A DNA stretch of 64,000 bases, from contig OZ246887.1 in assembly GCA_965231765.1 (NCBI GenBank), positions 2,046,001-2,110,000 of the forward strand, given 5' to 3'. Under the pieces are notes generated by a model. The model was not told the DNA's origin, made no database searches, and saw only the letters and a list, made by a program, of their open reading frames with translations. Shown one piece after another: positions 59,361 to 64,000 of the stretch. A program made the translations under genes and the position numbers. Every line of letters starts with the position of its first letter. Positions within the stretch are counted from its first letter, which is position 1. Origin of the DNA: JAAXHF01 sp963665955. Its GTDB lineage: Bacteria > Desulfobacterota > Binatia > Bin18.

Positions 59361-59994
59361 GTCGGACCTCGGCCACACCGATCATGGTGTCTCGGGTGAC
59401 CAGGCGGGCCAGCTCGTCCTCGCTCATCTCTTGGGTGCCGGCCGGACGCTGGGGGAGTACCAGATAGCGGGTCTGGGCAGTGCTGTTCCAGACCAGGATT
59501 TCCCGCTCTGGAGCGATCTCCAGACCAAACTCGCTCAGGACTTCACGTGGCCGACCGCCAATCCGGGAACGGTAGGCCGGGCTTTTGTACCAGAACGGGG
59601 GCAGGCCCAGGACCGGCCACGGGTAACACGAGCACAAGGTGCACACGACCGCGTTGTGGACCCCAGGCGTGTTCTCGACCACCGTCAGCTGCTCGCCCTG
59701 TAAGCCCCCAAAGCCCAACTCGGCAATCGCCTCGGCGCCGTTCCGCAGCAGCCGCTCCTTATAGGCCGGATCGACCCAGGCCCGGGCGACCACCTTGGCC
59801 CCGTTTAAGGGTCCGATGTCGTTTTCGTAGGTGTCCAGGACGGCGTCAAGATCGGCGGGCGTGACGAGCCCGTCCTCTTCCAGGATAGACTCCAGCGCTT
59901 TGGCCTGGACCTCACGCGCCTTGTTTTCTACCCGGCTGAGTTGGCGCTGGGTATAGGCCGACGTTGGACCGTGGTGATCGTGCTGATTGCTCAT
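59263..59994 (-). CDS. Nitrile hydratase alpha subunit (cobalt type)
   Basis: The 243-residue frame has the metal site VVCTLCSCYPWPVLG at about residue 120; Thr between the first cysteines marks the cobalt class. WYKSPAYRSRIGGRPREVL and ARLVTRDTMIGVAEVR follow. Nitrile hydratase turns nitriles to amides. After VAEVRR the frame continues for about 27 residues that are out-of-frame accessory-gene sequence, so the true end is disturbed. No beta subunit gene is near: the upstream gene is an outer-membrane protein on the other strand. The start at 59994 lacks a good ribosome site. Confidence 0.82.
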   Translation of the reverse strand: MSNQHDHHGPTSAYTQRQLSRVENKAREVQAKALESILEEDGLVTPADLDAVLDTYENDIGPLNGAKVVARAWVDPAYKERLLRNGAEAIAELGFGGLQGEQLTVVENTPGVHNAVVCTLCSCYPWPVLGLPPFWYKSPAYRSRIGGRPREVLSEFGLEIAPEREILVWNSTAQTRYLVLPQRPAGTQEMSEDELARLVTRDTMIGVAEVRRDTQTRGRALPLPWQWPCVSGTTTPGRSSSSG

Positions 59995-60144
59995 GGGTAG
60001 CACGCTACGCTTGGACACAAGGCGAGTCAAACGAACAGATATGCCTTGCCTGAATTTGTACCACATGGAATACGGTGTCACATTGCTGCCGTTGCTGATA
60101 CCATGTTGCATGTCCAGAAACAGTCCAAACGGGAGCATGAAACG

Positions 60145-61008
60145 ATGTGCAGTGCAGGCACGACACGCAGAGGAGAGCAGGCCACAGGCGGTGCGGGTTG
60201 GAAGGCACTTGCGGTGCGGGTGCTGCTCGCGGGTGTCATCATGGCGAGCCCGGGTGTTGCCGGGACAGCCCTGGCTGATGCAGGCCGCTTCTACCTGGGC
60301 GTCACCGGCAGCCCGGAATGGCTGGACACCTCGTACTCAAAGACCGTGGACAATACCAGCCCGCACAATACGACATCCCAGCGCGGCAAGGTGTATCGCG
60401 ACCGCGATGCCGCAGACGCGACCGGCTATGGGTTCGGGCTGCTGGCCGGGTATCGCCAGCCGCTGCTGGACCGGGGGCGTCTCTTCCTGAGCGGAGAAGT
60501 GGATATCGCTTTCCACGGCGAGTCCTCGCACGGGCGGCTCGCCGGGGTCGGCGAATCCGAGGGCCGCAATCAGATAGGCGAGAGCTGGCCTGACGCCTGG
60601 TCGTTCGCCAAGAATTTCAGTTACGGGCTGACCGTCAAACTGGGCACTCGCCCGCATATGTTGCAGAGGCTGCTGGGCGATACAGATGTGTACGCCCTGG
60701 CCGGCGTGCGGCGCGTGTCAACACGCTTCCGGGTCCGGTTTCACGGCTGTCCCATGGCCGAATGGTGCCAACCCGATGAGTTCATCTCTGGCACCAGTAC
60801 CCAGGACGAGACGTTTACCGCATGGACCAGCGGCGCGGGGCTGGAAAAGCTGTTCGGCTCGCGGCTCGGTCTCAGGGGCGAGGTGCGCTATCTCGGCTAT
60901 CTGGCCGAAGGTCGGGACTTTCACAATCTAAGAGATAGGGTCTTCATTCCGGTGCGGGTCAATCACGATGATGTCACCCTGTCGCTGACCCTGGCCTGGT
61001 ATTTCTGA
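60145..61008 (+). CDS. Outer-membrane beta-barrel protein
   Basis: The 287-residue protein has a signal peptide (WKALAVRVLLAGVIMASPGV, cleavage near GTALADAG). Alternating amphipathic strands follow, such as GRFYLGVTGSPEWLDTSY, GYGFGLLAGYRQPLLDRGRL, and FSYGLTVKLGTRPHML. It ends with aromatic Tyr-Phe after VTLSLTLAWYF, the C-terminal signature for outer-membrane insertion. This fits an eight-stranded porin-like or OmpW/opacity-type barrel. GGGAG precedes the ATG at 60145; upstream in-frame ATGs would place the signal too far inside. Confidence 0.8.
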   Translation: MCSAGTTRRGEQATGGAGWKALAVRVLLAGVIMASPGVAGTALADAGRFYLGVTGSPEWLDTSYSKTVDNTSPHNTTSQRGKVYRDRDAADATGYGFGLLAGYRQPLLDRGRLFLSGEVDIAFHGESSHGRLAGVGESEGRNQIGESWPDAWSFAKNFSYGLTVKLGTRPHMLQRLLGDTDVYALAGVRRVSTRFRVRFHGCPMAEWCQPDEFISGTSTQDETFTAWTSGAGLEKLFGSRLGLRGEVRYLGYLAEGRDFHNLRDRVFIPVRVNHDDVTLSLTLAWYF

Positions 61009-61020
61009 CGCGGCCCGTGC

Positions 61021-61048
61021 GTCATGCCGGACACGATCCGGCATCCAG
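61021..61048. repeat. Dispersed GTCATGCCGG repeat, third copy
   Basis: GTCATGCCGGACACGATCCG then GCATCCAG matches the first half of the element at 2201. It directly follows the beta-barrel gene and could terminate it. Confidence 0.7.
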
Positions 61049-61140
61049 AACGCTCAGGGGAATTTCTCTCCGCGAGATATAAATAAAATATGGTTTTAAT
61101 ACAATATCTGGAAAAATATACCAAAAGTTTTGACGTGAAT

Positions 61141-61282
61141 GTAATAAAATCAGATACTTATCAGGCCCTTTTCTAAAAATAGGGGGGGTCTTGGTAAAAA
61201 GTAAGGAAAATCAATGACTTATTGAACCCTTATCAGGTCGTATTCAATAATCGTAAGTAAAATCAACTATTTATCAGACCCT
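61141..61282. repeat. Three degenerate direct repeats, AT-rich
   Basis: Three units of about 30 bp begin at 61141, 61201 and 61253. Their shared core is GTAA, then AAAATCA, then TTAT and CCCT. They sit 60 and 52 bp apart in an AT-rich 270-bp stretch that contrasts with the flanking DNA. The arrangement recalls iterons or binding sites for a DNA-binding protein. The HTH gene at 61388 is just downstream. The rest of 61009..61387 shows no gene. Confidence 0.45.
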
Positions 61283-61291
61283 CTGCCTTTG

Positions 61292-61318
61292 GTAGGGGCG
61301 ACGCAGGCGTCGCCCCTC
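61292..61318. repeat. Palindromic repeat GTAGGGGCGACGCAGGCGTCG, left copy
   Basis: A 27-bp imperfect palindrome (GGGGCGACGC, AG, GCGTCGCCCC) lies just before the HTH gene. Its partner is at 61861, so the pair flanks that gene. Confidence 0.7.
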
Positions 61319-61387
61319 CATCTTCTCTACAGGCTAGTATATCATTGACCTGCACGCTACTCTACTGAGAGGAGGCACAGAACACCC

Positions 61388-61864
61388 ATGCCCGTCCGTT
61401 CCACCAAAGAGAAAGCCACGAACCGGGAAAGGGCCCGTCAACTATACCTGAAAGAGGGTTTATCGCTCGAAGAAATCAGCCACAGCATCGGCGAAACCGT
61501 CAAAACAATCCGTGCCTGGCGCAGCCTTGGGGAGTGGGACCTGCTGTGGGTCCACAGAGACAACACCGAGCGTGACCGGTTGCAACACGTGCGGAGCAGC
61601 CTGTTCGACCGCATCGAAGCCCAACTCAAGGACAACAAGCTGCCCCACACCGAGATTGGGTTACTGGCCAAGGTAGACCGGATGATAGCACGGCAAGAGG
61701 AGAAAGACCTCTGTGATCCCGCCCGGATCGTGCTGGCCACGCTTGAGTTCTTCGTGACTGAACTGCAAGAACACGACCGAGACCTGTTGAGGAAGCTGGG
61801 CCCGTATATCAAAAAGGTAGGTGAGGGAATCAAGAACGAAGGGTTAGGAAAGATACTGCGGTAG
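61388..61864 (+). CDS. HTH protein resembling phage terminase small subunit
   Basis: The 158-residue protein has an N-terminal HTH like that of phage small terminases and DUF1804: NRERARQLYLKEGLSLEEIS, then ETVKTIRAWRSLGEWDL. Helical segments follow (RLQHVRSSLFDRIEAQLKDN and LATLEFFVTELQEHDRDLLR). No other phage genes are present, so a stand-alone DNA-binding role is possible. GAGAGGAGG lies before the ATG. The stop TAG is inside a palindromic repeat that matches the one upstream of the gene. Confidence 0.6.
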   Translation: MPVRSTKEKATNRERARQLYLKEGLSLEEISHSIGETVKTIRAWRSLGEWDLLWVHRDNTERDRLQHVRSSLFDRIEAQLKDNKLPHTEIGLLAKVDRMIARQEEKDLCDPARIVLATLEFFVTELQEHDRDLLRKLGPYIKKVGEGIKNEGLGKILR

Positions 61865-61888
61865 GGGCGACGTAGGCGGCGTCCCTAC
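61861..61888. repeat. Palindromic repeat, right copy, ends two convergent genes
   Basis: GTAGGGGCGACGTAGGCGGCG then TCCCTAC matches the element at 61292 with several changes. Its left end supplies the TAG of the HTH gene and its right end, on the other strand, supplies the TAG of hsdS. It thus sits exactly between convergent genes and may act as a shared terminator. Confidence 0.65.
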
Positions 61889-63315
61889 ACCGCGTCGGTG
61901 TCGAGGGTGTCGTTCAGGGTCTCTTCGGCAGCAAGGGGATCGACCTCGGGCAGTGCAGCGACAGCCTCGCGCACGTCGAGCTTGCCGGTGACGACATCGG
62001 CAATCAGGCGGGTGCGGTATTCCCGGAGAAGAGAGATTTCCCGTTCCGTTCGGCTCATCAGGTTGGTGAGCGTGTGAGTTTCCTCAGAGATCACGTGGAG
62101 TATGGATAGTTGGTCTTCAAGCAGGGGAAGAGGAATCGGAAACGCACGCAATATGTTGCTGTTGGTCGAAGCAAGGTTGGTAGTTTGTTTTGCCGTAAGC
62201 TGGAAATAGGTCCGCCCATGTTGAGAGGCCATGAGTCCAGCCAGAAACTCTGGGTTTAAAACGCTTTGCCTGCAACGTACGGCAAAGATATGATTCTGAT
62301 GTAGGCATCCAGGAATCTCATCTCGCCACACGCATCCGCGCCCCAACTTGTCGATATCTCCCCCTTCTGTCATGAGAACATCACCGCTCAACAAGGTGGC
62401 TCTATCTGCCTCGTCAGGCGGGATATCAATAGACTTAACGTGGGTAAGATCTAAACGGCCAGTCTGAACGTTAGCCACTCGCAGATATGGTCGAGAGATT
62501 GTTCGCGCATTCCTGTAATCCTTACCTAACGTGAAGCCTGTTTGAACTCGTGCGACATCTTTGAGCCTTACAAGTCTCCAATGCGCAGGCACGTCCCCCA
62601 GCCACTCCACGCCGGAGGGCTTGTAGGCCGGGTAGGGCTGGCCGGTGTGCACGTCAATCTGGCCGGTGACGGCTTGGTGGATGAGGGCCTGCTTCTGCTC
62701 CTCCAGCAGCCCCATCAGCTTCTGCTTGGCGCGGATGTAGCGCCGGATGCGCCGGTCGGCGTGGTCGAGGAAGCGGACGATGGCGGTTTGTTCGGGGAGG
62801 GGAGGGACAGCGAGCGTGAATCCAGCCAGTTTCGCCCGGGAGAGTTCGGTGAAAGTGCTCCCTTGCCCCAGCGACTCCAACTCAGGCCGAACGACTTCTA
62901 GCTCGTAATAGAGGTATCCAGACTGAACAGTTTCAGTTGGTACCAGCAGTCTACACCCTTGATTGACACACGCTGCGGAAAACAGAATGGCAATGTGTCC
63001 AATCGGTGCCCGCGTTGAAATAGCCAAACTCCCTGCCGGAGCGAGAGTAGTTCCGCAAGCATGATAACCCTCGTTCGTTATCCTTCGCGCACTTATATTG
63101 ACATATCGGCTTGTTAGCTGTCCTAAATCCTCCGGTGTGAGCCAGCTGATGTCGCCTTCCCAATATTCGGGTCTGTTGCTTGCGGGCGTTGCGCCGTTGA
63201 TTACCTGCGCTATTGACCGAACTCGCCGCACCTCCCAATGCGCCGGCACCTCTCCCAGCCACGGCACACCGGAATCCTTATAGGCAGGGTAGGGTTTCAG
63301 TTCGGCTGGCTGCAT
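61885..63315 (-). CDS. hsdS: Type I restriction specificity subunit
   Basis: The 476-residue protein shows the two-fold layout of HsdS: two TRDs, each introduced by a conserved phrase (YKDSGVPWLGEVPAHWEVRR near residue 10 and YKPSGVEWLGDVPAHWRLVR near 235). Each TRD is followed by a spacer helix (PLPEQTAIVRFLDHADRRIR and TLTNLMSRTEREISLLREYR). QKLMGLLEEQKQALIHQAVT is typical. Parts of both TRDs are AT-richer than the spacers. HsdM and HsdR are not adjacent in the window; the gene may be an orphan that could swap specificity elsewhere, or its partners are lost. Confidence 0.9.
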   Translation of the reverse strand: MQPAELKPYPAYKDSGVPWLGEVPAHWEVRRVRSIAQVINGATPASNRPEYWEGDISWLTPEDLGQLTSRYVNISARRITNEGYHACGTTLAPAGSLAISTRAPIGHIAILFSAACVNQGCRLLVPTETVQSGYLYYELEVVRPELESLGQGSTFTELSRAKLAGFTLAVPPLPEQTAIVRFLDHADRRIRRYIRAKQKLMGLLEEQKQALIHQAVTGQIDVHTGQPYPAYKPSGVEWLGDVPAHWRLVRLKDVARVQTGFTLGKDYRNARTISRPYLRVANVQTGRLDLTHVKSIDIPPDEADRATLLSGDVLMTEGGDIDKLGRGCVWRDEIPGCLHQNHIFAVRCRQSVLNPEFLAGLMASQHGRTYFQLTAKQTTNLASTNSNILRAFPIPLPLLEDQLSILHVISEETHTLTNLMSRTEREISLLREYRTRLIADVVTGKLDVREAVAALPEVDPLAAEETLNDTLDTDAV

Positions 63316-63322
63316 CGTGGCT

Positions 63323-63622
63323 TCACAGGTCGAGTTTACGCAGAAGCTCTTCTCCGCTCATTTTGTGGCGCTGGGCGATGTTTTTCAGGATACTCGACAA
63401 GGTCTTCACCCTGATCGGATTGTGCTTCGGTTGCTGACATGCCCATTCCTTTCGCGGTTGGTCGCTCAGGCGACCTGCCTCTGCTTGGAGAAGTTCCCGA
63501 CTCAGGATATCAGGCACGAACCAGGAGAGGAACTCCAGAAACGCGGGACAAGGTCGGCGGTCATCATCAGATTCACCGAGGTAAGGGCGACCGGCCTCTG
63601 AATGCCGGATCACGTACAGCAT
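63323..63622 (-). CDS. Small ORF upstream of hsdS, partly from repeat
   Basis: The 99-codon frame begins in a diverged GTCATGCCGG-type repeat (63598..63625) and ends 7 nt before hsdS. Its last part, PKHNPIRVKTLSSILKNIAQ, then RHKMSGEELLRKL, resembles the C-terminal part of HicA-like mRNA interferases; the first part does not. It may be a decayed HicA gene that acquired a start from the repeat. Confidence 0.35.
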   Translation of the reverse strand: MLYVIRHSEAGRPYLGESDDDRRPCPAFLEFLSWFVPDILSRELLQAEAGRLSDQPRKEWACQQPKHNPIRVKTLSSILKNIAQRHKMSGEELLRKLDL

Positions 63623-63625
63623 GAC
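63598..63625. repeat. Diverged GTCATGCCGG-type repeat
   Basis: On the minus strand GTCATGCTGTACGTGATCCG then GCATTCAG differs from the element at 2201 at a few positions. It lies at the start of the small frame upstream of hsdS. Confidence 0.5.
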
Positions 63626-63665
63626 GAAAGCGTACTGGCATGGCTACAACGTATCGTGAGCCGCT

Positions 63666-64000
63666 CTAGCCCCAGCACTCACGCAGGCCGTCTTCGGCAG
63701 ATATCGACGGGATGCCTGGCACCGACTGGTCGGTCACCAGTGTCACCCCCGTATCAGAGAAATCCAGGCCGGGCGCGGTGGCCGGCTTTTTGCCGGTCTG
63801 CACGAATTCAACGACAGCCTCGACCCCGAGCGCTGCCATCCGCAGCGGATACTGCATGGCAGTGGCGCCCAGGACACCTGCGGCGACATTGCGGACGCCG
63901 GGACAGCCTCCATCAATCGAGACGATGAGGACATCCTTCTCCACGCCGAAGGCCTGGAGAGCCTGATACGCCCCGGCTGCGACCGGTTCGTTAATGGTGT
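63666..64000 (-). CDS. Sugar ABC transporter substrate-binding protein, 3' part
   Basis: The frame is open to the window edge and gives the last 110 or so residues of a periplasmic binding protein of the ribose/galactose type: INEPVAAGAYQALQAFGVEK, then DVLIVSIDGGCPGVRNVAAG. VLGATAMQYPLRMAALGVEA and the C-terminal VTLVTDQSVPGIPSISAEDG follow. The NEP and DGG segments line the sugar site in this family. It lies 43 nt upstream of the small frame preceding hsdS and belongs to a transport operon outside the window. Confidence 0.82.
   Translation of the reverse strand, partial: TINEPVAAGAYQALQAFGVEKDVLIVSIDGGCPGVRNVAAGVLGATAMQYPLRMAALGVEAVVEFVQTGKKPATAPGLDFSDTGVTLVTDQSVPGIPSISAEDGLRECWG

Noticed and set aside
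61141..61282. Three AT-rich direct repeats as a CRISPR array
   Set aside because: The units are too few and too diverged, spacing is uneven (60 and 52 bp), and no cas genes are present.
61388..63315. A prophage, suggested by the terminase-small-subunit-like protein
   Set aside because: No large terminase, portal, capsid, tail or integrase gene is found in the window.
1..64000. tRNA, rRNA or known riboswitch genes
   Set aside because: I looked for T-loop-like GGTTCGA patterns with paired arms and for conserved rRNA stretches and found none that fold or match.

Overview
The window looks like a stretch of a Gram-negative bacterial chromosome of moderate GC. Predicted periplasmic binding proteins, a Tat-exported oxidoreductase and an outer-membrane beta-barrel support the Gram-negative reading. 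The gene mix is rich in LLM-class flavin oxidoreductases, cyclase-family and amidohydrolase enzymes, CoA-transferases, MaoC and SnoaL folds. This resembles uncultured Tectomicrobia (Entotheonella-like) or delta-proteobacterial lineages, but that placement is inference from gene content only. No rRNA, tRNA, CRISPR array or intact transposon was seen.

The most striking signal is three reading frames interrupted by a single in-frame TGA. One is a UGSC-family protein (16893..17444, minus), whose TGA sits exactly at the Sec of the Sec-Gly-Ser-Cys motif. One is a small ArsC/Spx-like protein (49894..50250), whose TGA gives a U-x-x-C redox motif. One is a CoA-transferase subunit A (11332..12234). Each TGA is followed by a short hairpin whose loop lies 18 to 23 nt downstream, as expected of bacterial SECIS elements. 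The organism therefore probably decodes selenocysteine. The first two cases fit known families; the CoA-transferase would be new, or else a nonsense mutation.

Layout. 1..2011: end of an LLM oxidoreductase, SnoaL-like protein, small unknown protein overlapping a dCTP deaminase. 2375..6317 (minus): two adjacent dynamin-like GTPases. 6448..10497 (minus): MFS transporter, small unknown protein, amidohydrolase, cyclase-family hydrolase. 10746..14195 (plus): hydroxylase-like membrane protein, CoA-transferase A and B, threonine-synthase-like enzyme. 14313..18562 (minus): a tight operon of a 347-aa unknown protein, UGSC selenoprotein, RidA, MaoC and N-acyl-D-amino-acid deacylase. 18733..22036 (minus): membrane protein, methyltransferase, Tat-exported LLM oxidoreductase and MscS channel. 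22240..26705 (plus): a two-subunit NAD-linked formate dehydrogenase. 27149..29247 (minus): a three-gene unknown module. 30312..33739 (plus): an HTH/PBP regulator with a Tup-type tungstate ABC transporter, which could serve the Mo/W formate dehydrogenase. 33763..39753: a cyclase-family gene and a GMC oxidoreductase separated by a cassette (MBOAT acyltransferase plus partner) bounded by a 107-bp direct repeat. 40084..50250: catabolic genes (GST, epoxide hydrolase, dimethylformamidase-like, FadJ-like, gamma-glutamyltransferase, LLM).

From 50257 the window becomes a defence or accessory region. It holds a type III-like restriction helicase-nuclease, a HigBA-like pair, a NYN-domain nuclease and a Mod methyltransferase with an AT-richer central part. 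A frameshifted resolvase tail follows. Then come a PPOX flavoprotein, a nitrile hydratase alpha gene with a frame-disrupted accessory gene and no beta subunit, a beta-barrel protein, an HTH gene flanked by palindromic repeats, an orphan HsdS, and the 3' part of a sugar-binding protein gene at the window edge.
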